Below are positions 12,731 to 24,708 of a DNA stretch of 64,000 bases, piece by piece. The number at the start of each line of letters is the position of its first letter. Position 1 is the stretch's first letter. The position numbers and the translations under genes are program-made. The stretch spans positions 22,412,334 to 22,476,333 of the forward strand of contig OY978526.1 in assembly GCA_963854835.1 (NCBI GenBank). Direction: 5' to 3'. Origin of the DNA: Megamerina dolium (taxonomy: Eukaryota > Arthropoda > Insecta > Diptera > Megamerinidae). The notes beneath the pieces were generated by a model. It worked only from the letters and a program-made list of their open reading frames with translations, was not told the origin of the DNA and did not search any database.

Positions 12731-14469
12731 AACCCTCTAAGAGCGATTTCTGAGCATTTGTGGGGCTAATTGTCGATTCTAATCACATTAGTTGTGGACT
12801 TTGACTTTGAGTTGGCACACCTTCCAACTGAACATTTTTTGGATTCCATTATTTTAATGTAACTTTACAAAATAATACTTACATTATTCCTCAGGTAATC
12901 AGCGTATTGCCACTTGGTCAACTCTGCTTCGAAAATCTTGTTTAGGACTTTTCAATCACTGTGATTAATTTTCAATAATAATTTTCAACGATAATTTTCA
13001 ATATTCAGTGCGTAATCGATAATATATCCAACTATGCATTAAAATTGTGCATGCAAAGGACTGTGAATTTAAAATAATACCATAAATAATGGAAAATAAA
13101 TTTGTTTGAATTTTTTATGGATCATTGCAAATCTGGTGCAATTATTTATATACAAAGCACACACAGAGCATGTAAATTAATTGTATGCACATATTTATTT
13201 ACATGACATGTACTTGTATATTTCAAACGAAAAACATTCATTTTGTGAAAAATATTTGAAAATGAAACTTAAGACTATGTATGACAGTCAGTCAGGAAGA
13301 TAACATAAGATGAACAAATTTACATATGTACATACTATTTATTAAGTATATTGTACAAATGTGTGAGTGTATACTGCAATTGCATAATTTTTTGTTCACT
13401 TCAATCAAAATTTCGCATGAATTCTATAGATATCAATCGTAAGTAGATGGCTTAAGAGCATTTTCTTATATAGCATGCAGCACTGTGAAGCATGTTCTTT
13501 TTCCAAAAAATGTGCACGAAAAACTTGCATTTTCATAGAGATATTTCAAAATTCACAAATACAATGCATTTATCAATAGCATCATTCGAAAATAGCAAGC
13601 ACATAGTGGAATGCATCAGAAAAATATTGCTATTCAATAGATTTCTGAATGTTTGTACACATATGTATATAATCTCGTTTATATACATATGTGTACAAAC
13701 ATGTATATAATATATGTATATACATTTTTGCATTAATACGAGTATACACATATGATGTACTCAGTGAAGAAAAATCGAATTTCATCTCTTTTCGGATATA
13801 TGAGTATCAGCATACGTTATTATTCATTCTCTGACTTGCATGTCACTACTACATACATATATTATGCTGCTATTGCACTTTGTCACTTTTGTTCATCTTG
13901 TTGTTAGTGTTGAATGAGATTGAATTAGACTTTAGTGAAGTGATTTCAACCATTTCATCATCTACTTTGTCTCTTTCTCTCATGTAATGAAATATGTGAG
14001 AAGTAGAGCGACTCTGTGAATTTTGTGAATAATTGAATTGGTACAACCACCCACAAATGTACCTACACTATGGTATTTATGTATATACGTAGAGTTCCAT
14101 AAGCATCACCAGCACCAGGTGGGCACTTTATTTATAGCCGGTATCGAATTTGTGCATCATCATCTTCTTTGTGTCAAGTGAATTTTGTTCGACTTCATAT
14201 GTCTATTCAATTTGATTTCCTTCGAAATTCCACTCTGTAGTGATTGTCAGTTAAAGCAAATGAGAACAACACTTTTGGGATTGTAATCGAGCACATCTTA
14301 AAGGTGGTTGAATGACTCACTGACTCACTTTTAATCATCATTCAATTTCTATTCTATTCATCTATTTTATGTGCTTGCTTTGAAGTCTGTGTGTGTGTGT
14401 ATACGGTTATAAAGATAGACAAAATTATGCAATTTATATGAATTTTAGCTTTATTCGGTAGAATTTCTT
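12731..14469. other. Intergenic, one perfect palindrome
   Basis: No gene seen. The stretch contains the 22-bp-arm palindrome listed separately and short CATATG-rich tracts. Confidence 0.5.
13649..13702. repeat. Perfect hairpin, 22-bp arms
   Basis: Arm 13649-13670 (begins ATGTTTGTACACATATG) is the exact reverse complement of 13681-13702, with a 10-base loop AATCTCGTTT. The symmetry explains mirrored small open frames on both strands. It is AT-rich and could be cruciform-forming; no function can be assigned. Confidence 0.85.
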
Positions 14470-15060
14470 ATGGCATCAACACCGTGATGGTTCCTAAAAT
14501 GATATAGTGCAGCGATTCAATTTATACTCACTTCTATGAACAATTAGGTCCACATCTCGGTAATAATATGTTGAACAGTGGCTTCCAAATTGTGTAATGA
14601 AGTATCCGTTGAAGTTAAATAATTAATATAGACCCAAAGAAATCAATCTTGAGGCATCAAATCACATGATTTTGTTAGCCCATGACGATTTCATTTCCCG
14701 AAATAATTTACTTGCCGACCGTCGTCCTCAGTAAGTTAATTGTGTCACGGGGTTTATATTTCTTTTCTGTTGTAACCGCATTATATCAACGTTCACGTTA
14801 CGCAGCACAAAATTTGGCACTAGTTTTAATGGCATATGGAGTGTCAATTGCATGATCTATTCGCTTTATTTTGTTTATGGGCATAGTCGTTCAACCAAAA
14901 ATGGAATTCATCGCAGAACGAAACCATAATCTGTGCTCTAATAGTTTTCGTTCAATTCTGGAAGAAACTTATGTGCACTATTCTACTTTTTCACAAGCTA
15001 AAACTTGTAAAGATTTAGGTTAAAAAAAATGTAGGTTGCCGAAAAAGGTTACGAAAAGTG
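14470..15060 (-). mobile_element. DD41D transposon fragment
   Basis: Minus-strand translation gives VSFCDEFHFWLNDYAHKQN near 14900, matching SDEAHFWLNGYVNKQN (first catalytic Asp). Later, near 14680, it gives KSCDLMPQD then FLWVY, matching RSCDLTPLDYFLWGY (third Asp). HNLEATVQHIITEMWT follows near 14570. Stops and frameshifts are numerous. The terminal repeats and the N-terminal domain were not found. Confidence 0.65.
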
Positions 15061-15118
15061 GAATTGAAGTCTTCCCCAATAAAAAAAAAATTAAAAATTA
15101 AAAATAAATGTGGTATTT

Positions 15119-15380
15119 AAAGCACCGAAGGGCTCTATGGCGTAGCTTCTCTTCCAGCACTGGTGTGTGTGTGTTAAATTTTGGTCAATATTAGAAGGGT
15201 CCTACTTATATTAGCTGATTCCGAATGGCAGAACCCTTGTGACGTCACGTTTTTTGAGCTTTATCATAGACCTATTTTAGCAGCCTTTCAAGGCAAATTG
15301 TTACTGCCAGAAGAATTACCAACCCACGACCTACAGATATGGAAGGCCAACGCACTAGCCACCGAGCTACGACAAACACA
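15119..15380 (-). mobile_element. tRNA-derived SINE, copy 1
   Basis: Read on the minus strand, the element starts with a degraded tRNA-like head (GTAGCTCGGTGGCTAGTGCG, A box) followed by GATCTGTAGGTCGTGGGTTG-like B-box text. The body carries AGTAACAATTTGCC, AAAAGCTC-type text, GTGACGTCACAAGGGTTCTG and ATTCGGAATC. It ends with CCCTTCGGTGCTTTA. The head is partly eroded. Seven more copies are listed. Confidence 0.7.
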
Positions 15381-15589
15381 CCATTTTCTTCAATAGTGAG
15401 CTCAATAATGAATAGGAAGTATGATAGTCGAAACCGATGGTGTTCAATACTCCGTTGAGGGAGACCATCAAGTCGTCCATGAAGGTAGAGAAACGATCTT
15501 TGAGTTTCTATGTTGTTGTTGTTGTTGTGCATGTTGTTGTTGTACATGATTATTTTCACCAGCGAACTAATGAATGAAATCAGCTGGAA

Positions 15590-16400
15590 ACCACCTTCCA
15601 CCGACCTTCCATACAAAAGTATATTTTAGAGCTTTCATACTTTGTGGATATAAATAAAAAACTATAGAACTGAAACTCAGTATGAGGTTAGTTTTTTCAG
15701 AGAATAAACATATTCTAAAATGGGCGTAATTGTATAAATACCAAGTCTACTTTCCATACAAAAGTACACCTCTGCATGTATCATTTCACATTTTTCGCAC
15801 GAAAATATACTACTATGGAGCTGAAGTGCTCTATAGTAGTAGCTTCTATGGAGCTTCTGGAGTGGTAAGTGCAATTATATTTACTAGTAAATGGACCAGT
15901 TTGAGAATAAGAGGAGGAATAAGATAAAATTCATGACTATCTCTCATACAAAAGTATATTTTCGAAAGTATTTTTTAGCACTTTGAGCATGAAAATATGA
16001 AGCTAGGGAGCTGAAAGTTGTTACATATAATTATATATGGTAATAAATGAATTAGTGAAAGAATAATTGGAATTTGATCAAATTCACGACTACCTTCCAT
16101 ACAAGATTATGGTTACGAAAGGGTTTTTTTGCACTTTGAGTACGAAAATATAAAGCTATGGATCTGAAAATTGTTACAAATAACTAAAGTTTGTAATAAA
16201 TACACTAGTTTGAGTTTGGATCGAATCGGATGAAAACCACACCTAGCTTCCATACAAATATATGCTTACGTATGCATTTTTTTATACTATTCATATGAAA
16301 ATATAAAGCTATAGAGCTAAAATATGGTACGTATGACCATATTTAGGAATATATATGTGTTTGAGAATGGATACAATTGCACCTCTTATACTCTTTGTTC
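15590..16400. repeat. Tandem array B, 153-bp unit (family 1)
   Basis: Five to six units. Landmark CTTCCATACAAAA or variant occurs at about 15606, 15751, 15941, 16094 and 16247. The last three are spaced exactly 153 bp. The 15751-15941 interval is longer because of a local duplication around CTATGGAGCT (15810-15860). Ordered phrases GAAAATATAAAGCTA, GAGCTGAAA and GAGAATGG recur in each unit. Units are diverged. Confidence 0.85.
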
Positions 16401-18204
16401 TACAGGGTATCTCAGCTGCGGCATTACCAAAGTTAAGCTCTTACAATTTCTACAATATGCTTTCATTGTACTGTATCGTCAGACTACCCTTTAAATTGAA
16501 TGCTACTATGCTTATATACTAAGTAGTAGGTACATTTAATATGAGTGAGTACTTTAATATTCATTGCGCGTATCTTCACACATACTACTTGTGCGAGTAG
16601 TACCTAAGTAGATATATCGCGTGACCTTTAAATGATGATTTCGCATCAGTCGAAACGTTTTCGCAAATATTCAATGTTGGAGGTCGTAAATTCAAACAGT
16701 GCTATGAGATATGTATATCATCTACTTGTACTTACATATAAATATTATATGTACTCGCATGTGAAGCTAAGTCATAGAGGTGCATTGGCGTAATCATCAT
16801 CATCAACAACATTTGTGTGAATATTATGAGAATATTAAGAAGCAAAAAAAAAAAAAACATAAATATGTAATCATGTAATATAGAAGAAGCAGAAGGAAAA
16901 ATGAAACACAAATCAAAATGAACGAAAGGAAAAAAGCAATTTGCCAAATGAATACCAAATTTATCTTATGAGTACAATATACGAGTATATGTAATGTACA
17001 AGCATGTGCATACTATAAACTGAAATATGTTTGCATTTGTATTCACACTATTATTATCAATCAAGCAATCAATCAATCAATCAGTCAGTTAGTCAGTCAG
17101 TCAATAATTCAAGGCAACATCATACTGAGTGAATATGAATACGCTAGTATAAGATTTTCGCAAATGTATTCACAATAAAATATGCCAAAGGCGGCGCATC
17201 ATCTCATCACATCACACTAATACAATTGCATTTCACATTTGGTTATGTTTTTATGTTTGTTTCTTGTATATACACACATACATGATGTGTTCAACAAAAA
17301 AATATTTGTGCACTCAGTGTCAGTGAGGATGGGTTAGCTTAAATAAGAGAGCACTTCAAATGTCATTACTATTTTCTAGTTTGTTTTTTTTTTTTGTGTT
17401 GTGTTGTCTTATTTTCTTCATGTAAATGGTATTAGCAGCAAAAGTGTTAACATTCTGTTTACAAAGTGTATATGTGTTTGTGTATGTATATGTATATACT
17501 ATACGTATAACGTATAAGCTTAGCTGTTGGCTGTAAAAAAGCTAGTAGCATCAGTGCCATCAACATTTTTGAAATGCTGATAAAATGCTGCAAGCTCTTT
17601 GGTTGATGGACTTAACACTTGCATATGTACATCTACCCTTCTTATATTCACTATAGTAGTTATTTGAATTTTTTTTGAATCAAAATACATTCTATTTTTA
17701 CATTCCTTTAGGCAAATTATGATGGGGAAAAAAAAAGAAAAACAACTCTCTATTATATTTCTTTAGATTCGAAATGACTTATAGTATAGGGTCGCACCCT
17801 TGAAACGATGAATACTTTCAAAACACAAAAGCATAGATAATAACATTTTCAGACATGTTGAAGTGGACAATCATCTCACTTAGAGATTTGATGAAAAATG
17901 AAAACTACAAATGGTACACAGAACTTACCTATGAGTACATAACATCATATACACAAAGTTAAAAGTGTTAACATTGTCATAAGATCATGAGTTTTGGGCA
18001 AATCAACTAAGAAAATGCACTATTTTGAGTTTTTTACTTATGCACAATTAAATGCCTTTATCATTCATAATGTATACATGTATATATACATATGTATGTA
18101 TACATTTTGCCAATGTGTTGCAGATTATCATAATCTTATATGTGAATATTAAATTATTATCTAATGTAGAGTGGAGTAACAGTATAACCGTATAAAATTA
18201 GTTA
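16401..18204. other. Intergenic, no gene seen
   Basis: AT-rich, with an imperfect (TCAATCAATCAG)n-like tract at 17060-17105 and poly(T) near 17390. No gene or element could be supported. Confidence 0.5.
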
Positions 18205-18425
18205 TTTGCCGATTTTCAAGTGCTTTTATGCTCATTTTGTATAGGAGTCCCTCCCCTTAAGGGATGGAGATAGAGAGTAAGTCTTCTTGGAAGAAATGCT
18301 GGTAAAAGATTTTAATGGGGTCAGTAGTTGTTTAGTAGTTAAATGGTCTTTAGGTGCTTTTAGATTCGTATTGTAAGGGAGTGCACTAAGAGGTTGTGAA
18401 GTGAAGTAAAGTGAAAGAGGTGGGC
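18205..18425 (+). repeat. Family-2 repeat units
   Basis: About one and a half units. GATTTTCAAGTGCTTTTATG is followed by CATTTTGTATAGGAGTCCC, GGGATGGAGATAGAGAGTAA and TTTTAATGGGGTCAG. The order matches other family-2 clusters. Confidence 0.65.
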
Positions 18426-18439
18426 AAGACAAGAACCAG

Positions 18440-19065
18440 GGCACTCAGTCAAAAAATCATTGTACCCAAACCCAGAAACGGAAAAGAAAATAGAAGAAAA
18501 GGGAGATAAAAAGAAGAATACAAAGAAGCGAAAGAGGAGAGAATATTACTCCACCTCAAACTTCCTACGTAGTACTCTTTACGAATCTAAGAAGCTCGGA
18601 CAGAGGGAGAGACTGAATTGAGAATATTACTCTACCTCAAACTTCCTAAGTAGTACTCTTTACGAATCTAAGAAGCTCGGACAGAGGGAGAGACTGAACT
18701 GTATTCAGGCTTAAAGCATTTCCTCCCAACAATTTCAATCTTGTACGTACAAAGGCTGGACCGTGACAGAAGAAGTGCTCTGTGTGTCCATATCCTCTAA
18801 ACAAGACTGGCATGTTGGATCGGTGATGTCACCTATAGTTGCCTTATGATGTCTTCACAAGTGTTGTGCCTTATAATGACCCCAATCAGCATCCTGAGGT
18901 TCTTCTTTCTTAATTGTAGGAATAAGTTCGCTCGTCTGCTATCAGGTTCATTCACAAAGCCTTTGGCAGCCCTGCGTGTCTCCAAAGTGAACCATTGTGG
19001 GATCATGCCCACAGAGTCTTTGATACATTGTTGGACTCACGCAGAGCTCACGCCATATATAGGTT
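18440..19065 (-). mobile_element. Non-LTR retrotransposon 3' end
   Basis: Minus-strand translation from 19040 down gives NLFLQLRKKNLRMLIGVI, then DPTCQSCLEDMDT, EHFFCHGPAFVRTRLKLLGG and LLRFVKS. This is the C-terminal region of R1/jockey-type retrotransposon ORF2, including the Cys-rich CxxC...H...C segment after the RNase H domain. Upstream reverse transcriptase is absent, so the copy is 5'-truncated. Frameshifts are present. An 81-bp tandem duplication lies in its 3' part. Confidence 0.75.
18539..18700. repeat. 81-bp tandem duplication
   Basis: Two adjacent 81-bp copies (18539-18619 and 18620-18700) start GAGAATATTACT and end GGAGAGACTGAA. They differ at only about three positions, much closer than other repeats here. 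The duplication lies inside the non-LTR fragment. Confidence 0.9.
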
Positions 19066-20010
19066 AACATAACCTAAGAGGTTAAGAGGGGTTAAGGTAT
19101 GTTTCAGAAAATGTTATTGGGAACAAAATTAATAGGGGTTGCTTATATATTTCACCACTTTAGAGGCGATTCCTGGGCAGCTATATGGTCAGTTTTTATG
19201 TGTTTTCGCGTTCATTTTAGTAGTAGTAAGTATGTTCGGGAAAATGTTTGTGAGGAATTATGAATGGAGGTCGGTCATACTTTTCAATGTCCTATAGACG
19301 ATTACTGGGCAGTTGGAGGAATATTTGACGGGTTTCAAGGGTTTTTGGGTCATTTTATATAGAAGCCTCCTTAAAATGTTGAAAATAGGAAGTAAGTATG
19401 TTTAGAGAAAATATTGTGAAGGAACAATTAATGAGGGTATAGGGATATATGAGAATTTTCAGGTGGTTTCGACTGATTGTATATCGGAGCTCCCTTAAAG
19501 CATGAATATAGGATGCAAGTAAGTTTGAAGAATATGTTTTGGAGGAAAAATTGATGAGGGTCGCTTTACCTTTCATTACCCCAGGAGCGATTGCTGGGCA
19601 GCTATAGGATCTTATGACGATTTTCATGTGTTTTCGCATTCCTTTTGTATGGGATCACCCTCAAGGCATGGAAATAGGATGTAAATATGTTCGGATAAAA
19701 CGTTGGGTAGTAGGAATTAATGTGAGTTGATTGTTGTTGTTGTAGCAAGAACACGCAATTGCTTTCTTTTGTTAACGTACAAAGCATTTCGAGTGCTTCC
19801 GGGACGTTGATCCGTCCATTCTCGGAAAAGCATGGGAGTTGATCATACATTTCACTACTATAGAGTCGGTTTTTAGGTCATTTTGCACTAATTTTGTATC
19901 TATGTACCTGCGTAAAGGGTAGAGACAGAAAGTTGGTATTTTCGGAGAAAATGTTGTATAGGAAATATTTGTTAGGGTCGTTCAGATTTTGTTCTAGAGG
20001 TTATTTCTCC
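19066..20010 (+). repeat. Family-2 tandem repeat array
   Basis: The longest family-2 cluster, about six units. The core CTGGGCAG recurs at about 19173, 19305 and 19594. The phrases TTTTATATAGAAGCCTCC, AGTAAGTATGTT and AAAATTAATGAGGG recur between them. Some units have lost 20-40 bp. Open frames on the minus strand here reflect the repeat period and are not taken as genes. Confidence 0.75.
19728..19836. repeat. Short insertion in family-2 array
   Basis: A block starting GTTGTTGTTGTAGCAAG and containing CCGGGACGTTGATCCGTCC interrupts a family-2 unit and does not share its text. It looks like a separate short interspersed repeat. I did not find a second copy in the window beyond a GTTGTTGTT tract at 15513. 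Confidence 0.35.
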
Positions 20011-20741
20011 GGAAATGTGCATTTTGTCTTAATTGAGTAATTGCTAATTTAATTTGAGTAATTTTTACAAAAAATCTGCTTGAAATAATTAGAAGGGCCA
20101 GTATTTTGAATTTTGTTTTTTTTTTCTGCGAAGAAATGCTCTAAATGATGTAAATGTTATGATTCTCTATATATGATAAATCTATCTGTGCTAGTACGTT
20201 AAATATATGGTAAGAAATGGTTTAATATCCGAAATAATTCCTTTTAGAGCTTTATGCAGTTTCATTTTTATATAAAACTATCACGTAATTTATTGAGGGC
20301 CTTTAAACGAACATCTGTGACGTCACAATCTACTGTGTAAATAAATTTCAACAGCCTTCAGCCCCCTCCAGCTACATTCAAAGTATACGAATCGATTAAG
20401 CTCTTAAGAACTTTCGCATATGTATTTGTTTGCATTTACACAGGTATGGTTGATTCTGTGTACATATGTACATTTGTGTACTTATGTACGCCATTAAAAC
20501 ACTTGAGGTTACCACAGCACATAGCACAGCACACACACACGTGAGAAGAAATATGGTAAAAGCAATATATCCTATAGTATGAGTAGAGCAACAGTAACAA
20601 TATCAAGTAAAAGAACGTGAATGAAATGAATGGGAAACAATTGAAAATGAAAACGTAGTTTAGTTCATCGACGACGATTTACTAATCGATTAAAAAGTTT
20701 CAAGTATATGCAGTACATTTGATTCGGTATTAAAATTACAA
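20011..20741. other. Spacer downstream of alkaline phosphatase
   Basis: No gene seen. This spacer includes the 3' flank of the minus-strand alkaline phosphatase. No canonical AATAAA was located just past its stop codon. Confidence 0.5.
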
Positions 20742-22374
20742 TTAGGATTTACACGCCTTCAAACCATTGCCCAGACATGCTGCATAGCCCATCATATGCG
20801 GTATGGCGTTCTCTTCGTAGACGCCTGTGAATAAATGTGCCCATGGCCCTACAGCGTATACAGGCACATCTTCACCGCCATGAGTTTCGGATTTAAGTGG
20901 CAATGTTGCGGGGAATGTATCATGTACGTCGCCCGCCAGTACTTTAGTTGGATCACGTCGTTCGTGTTGTTCCACATCGAAATATTTCTCATAGCTGGGA
21001 CCATTTGCGTAGCTCAGTGCAAGATATGGTTTATTATCTTCGGGATTGGCTGGCGTTTCGGCGAAAATGTCACTTCCACGATACTGCCGAAAAAAGAGAA
21101 GAGTTTTCAACTAGTTTTAGACTGACGTGGTGATCTAAAAAACTTACAGAATATCCGGCAAAACTGAAGGTATGCGAGTGATCGGCTGTCGTCACAATTA
21201 ATGTATCCGTTTCGCTTGTCAATTCACGGGCTGCTTGAATAGCCTTGGAGAATTCTGCTGTCTCGTCGAGAGCAAGTCGTGCCATATTGTCATGATGGGC
21301 CAAATCAATACGGCCACCTTCAACGAACAGGAAATAACCCTTCTCATTTTGACTGAGATGTTCAATAGCTTTGCGTGTCATCTCCTCCAATGTAGGTTGA
21401 TTGGATTGCTCGTCAGTTTCCAAGTGATACAACATGTGGCTATCCTGAAAGATGCCCAAAACACGATTGGCTTCCGTTAGATTAGCGTTCATAAGTTCTT
21501 CCCTCGTTTCCACGAAAAGATTTTTAGGATTCTGTCTCTTAAAGTCATCAATTAAATTTCTACCATCGGATCGTTTACCATTTTTATAAAATTTGCGATC
21601 AATAAAATGTCGTTTGCCACCGCCCATGACGACATTCAATTTGCTACCAACTTCACCATGAATAAGTTGATAGGCAATATCTTGCACACCGGAATTCATG
21701 CCACATTTGGCATTCACCTGAGTATCATCTTCCCAGTCACGTTCGGCAATGTGCGCATAGACACCGGCTGGGGAGGCATGCGTAACTCTGGTCGTTGTAA
21801 CAACACCCGCCGATTTGCCAGCATCCATGGCCCATTTGGCAATGGAGAAGACATGATTTGAGGCATCTTGCATTGTTATACAATTTTCACGTTCGACATT
21901 GCCATTCACACCGATCGTACCTTGCATAGCTTTGACACCAGATAGATAAGCTGTCGATGTGCATGCGGAGTCAGGAACTATTTTGTTCACCGAGTACGTC
22001 TTGGAGAGACCAGTGAAGGGAAACTTTTCGAAGGCCAGCTGTTTCTCCTCCCCACCAATAACACTACGAGCGGCGGCTATTGTTGTCAGACCCATGCCAT
22101 CGCCGAGAAATAGTATCACATTTTTTGCAACATTTGTGTTATATGTCTCCGTCAATTTCTCCCTTATGAATTCTTTTCCTTTGTTACGCCAAAACTCATT
22201 TGATTTCTCTTCATTGTTTGCGCGTGGCATCGGTGATTCATTCGGTAGATCAGGATGCATATATCGATCGCGACAATCTTCATCATCCAGAGGGCACTGT
22301 GGTAAGGCACAGACTACAGTGAAACTAAGTATAAGTACCACAGCGTGGAAGAGTAGGTAATGTTTGCGTGACAT
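20742..22374 (-). CDS. Secreted alkaline phosphatase
   Basis: Exon 1 is 22374-21148 (409 codons) and exon 2 is 21083-20742 (113 codons and stop), joined across a 64-bp phase-0 intron with GTAAGT donor and TTTCGGCAG acceptor; total 522 aa, normal for animal alkaline phosphatases. It hydrolyses phosphate monoesters at alkaline pH using two Zn and one Mg. Residues 1-23 are a signal peptide (LLFHAVVLILSFTVVCA). Visible motifs are LGDGMG (metal ligand D92), VPDSACTS (nucleophile S136), VTHASPAGVYAH (H199), FVEGGRIDLAHHDN (E352, D357, H361), TADHSHTFSFAGYS (D398, H399) and ETHGGEDV (H477). There is no hydrophobic C-terminal tail, so it is probably secreted rather than GPI-anchored. A TCAGTT initiator-like motif lies about 20 bp upstream of the ATG; alternatively it is a splice acceptor for a 5' UTR exon. 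It is one member of a multigene fly family, so no specific symbol is given. Confidence 0.97.
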
Positions 22375-22579
22375 TTTTCTTTCAACTAAACTGAATGGGA
22401 AAACAAAAGCTACCTTTCAAATTTTCGAAAACCTATGTCTTTCATATTGCGCTACCAGTAAATCTGCACAATGATAAGATTATTCGTATTCGATAAACCA
22501 ATATTAGGGGTATTCAGGGTATAATGTGAAATTACAATATTGCGACCTCTTTTTGCACTCGTAGATGAGATTGATGAAA

Positions 22580-23243
22580 GAACATCAATTTAGTTGGGGA
22601 AGCTCCGTAAAAAGTGCAGATTGGGGTAAAAATTTTCAGAAAAATTGCTATTCAGAAGAAATTTATGGAGATCGATCCCCTCTAGTGGCGGCTTCCAGGG
22701 AGTTATGAGATTTGTTTTCAATTTTCAGTTATTTTTTACATGCATTTTATGTGGAAGCCCCACAAGGGCTGAAGACAGCAGGGAAGTAAGTTCACAAAAA
22801 ATTTTGAGTACTACAAATTAAAGTGGTGCAGTCATAAATTGTAACCCTTAGGATATCTTAGTACTTTCTGAGACGGGTGGAAGCAAATTTTATAAAAACA
22901 TAAATTTTGTAAGGGAACCCACCTAAGATGTGAATATGGATGTAAGTGTGCTTGGGAGAAATGTTGGAAGAAACAATATTATTGGAATTTTTCGAACAAT
23001 CTTCTTGTTTACACATAATTCCTAGGTAGTTATGAGTTTATTGATCGATTTTCAAGTGGATTAAACTTCATTTTGTAGGAGTACTTCATTAAGACGTAAA
23101 CATAGCGGTTGGGTAAATCCGAAGAAAATCTTTGGAAGACAAAATGAATGGAATCTGACTTTATGTGTATCTATCCTAGAGGTGATTCCTTAGCAGCCAT
23201 CATGTAGTTGGTTGATTTTCAGGTCTTTTCAGATTCATTTTCA
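22580..23243 (+). repeat. Family-2 tandem repeat cluster
   Basis: About four diverged units upstream of the alkaline phosphatase. Landmarks include GGGAGTTATGAG, TTTTATGTGGAAGCCCC, AGGGAAGTAAGTT, GATTCCTTAGCAGCC and GATTTTCAGGTCTTTT. The last unit is cut at 23243 by a SINE. Confidence 0.65.
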
Positions 23244-23511
23244 GGTCGTGGGTTCAGTCCCCGGTTGAAGCATAACAAAATTTAATATCGAAAAGATTTT
23301 TCTTTCGAGCGGTACCTGCTTCTTAAAAGAGCTCTGTGGCAAAACAAATTTAAAGTGATGTCACAAGGGCTCTGCCGTTCGGAACCGGTTAATATATATA
23401 GGTTTGTTCTAATGCTGTCTAAATTTAACACGCACAACAGTATTGGTGGTATCACAATGGGCCTTTCTGGCCTAAGTGGACAGCCTCATAATCTAACCTA
23501 ACCTAACCTAA
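23244..23511 (+). mobile_element. tRNA-derived SINE, copy 2 (5' truncated)
   Basis: Starts inside the tRNA-like head at GGTCGTGGGTTCAGTCCCCG (B box). The body includes AGAGCTCTGTGGCAAA, GTGATGTCACAAGGG and TTCGGAACCGG. Unlike copies ending in a CCTTCGGGGC block, it ends with GGTATCACAATGGGCC, TTTCTGGCC and a (CTAAC)n tail. It sits inside a family-2 array, which resumes at 23512. Confidence 0.85.
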
Positions 23512-23830
23512 GTTTCATTTTATAGGGGAGCTCCCTAAAAGAATAAAGATTGGGAACAAGTATGTATATTGCAGGAAATGTCAGAGTGAAAAAATGAATG
23601 GGTGTCGTTCAGATATTTTGCCGCTTTAGAGCGGATGACTGCAAGCGATTTTTTTAATAATCTAAATTTTGTAGGGAAGTCTATTTGAGGGGTGTAGCAA
23701 GAAGGTTAATAAGTATCAACAAAAAGCTTGGTGGGAAAAAGTTAAGGCGAGTTGGTAATATATTTTATCACTCTAGCGGCGATTTCTAGGCAGCTGTGAG
23801 ATTTGGTTGGTCGAATTGGTTGTCATTTTT
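23512..23830 (+). repeat. Family-2 repeat units after SINE
   Basis: Two units: TTTCATTTTATAGGGGAGC, AACAAGTATGTAT, then AGCGGATGACTGC, and a further GGCGATTTCTAGGCAGCTG at about 23779. They continue the array interrupted by the SINE. Confidence 0.65.
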
Positions 23831-24708
23831 TCAATTTTCATCTCAATGTGGGATCATTTACCCTTATTCTATCCGCACCATTTTGGTCTCACGTATTTAT
23901 TTGCTTAAATAATGCATTAATGGACGATGTATTGTCAGATTCGTTTCCGAACAACGCAATTTTTGGGTTTGAATCAGCACCTGAACACCGCTACTATACT
24001 GTTTGCGTTGTATTATTAATTTTTCCAGTAGTTAAATTTTAATCGCCCATGCTCAGAAGTCTACTTGGTGCTACCACAAATTATTTAGTGTCATTCAATG
24101 TGTTCTTGATTAGAAATTTCGATTAGATTTGATTGTAGATCATTTTTAATCGTTTCACTTCTTATCAAATTTATGGCAATTCAAATAATGCTGTCGTATT
24201 TAGGGAGCTTCCAGATTTTCGAAGTACTATTGTAAATACTGATATCTCGATTTGATTTATGTGCTGTATGAAAATTACAAATTTAATATTTTTTATTTTA
24301 TTTTTTTAATGTTTTGTTTGACATTAAACAATAATTAAAATAAGTGGCAGTATTAAATATATTGTGGTATTTAATTCAATCTGCAAATGATGATTTTTGC
24401 TATGGCAAACATAAGCACTTTAATTTAATTGAAATTAGAAATTAGTAAAATTGAATTTATTATTAACTCATGTAATATACGAGTATGTACGATATACAAA
24501 CACATGTTTACATATGTTTACATATTAAACAAATACAAATGAATGTAATTAAAATAAATTTACATATTTATGTCAGCATATTGCAAATGGTTTTTAAATC
24601 TATCTACACACACCCACATACATAAAATATGTATGTAAATACAAAATTGGAAATAATACATTTAAAATAATCGATTGCTATTTGCTTTGTTTCATTGTGT
24701 CATTGCAG
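23831..24708. other. AT-rich region before the Ly6 exon
   Basis: No element or exon recognised. An open frame at 23803-24042 has no family features. This is probably intron of the Ly6 gene, since its upstream exons were not found. Confidence 0.4.

Noticed and set aside
19355..19850. Two overlapping minus-strand frames of 94 and 82 aa
   Set aside because: They follow the family-2 tandem repeat and share repeated phrases only because the DNA repeats; the period is not a multiple of three throughout.
20835..22360. Several plus-strand open frames of 60-133 aa
   Set aside because: They lie antisense within the alkaline phosphatase exons and are shadows of its coding sequence.
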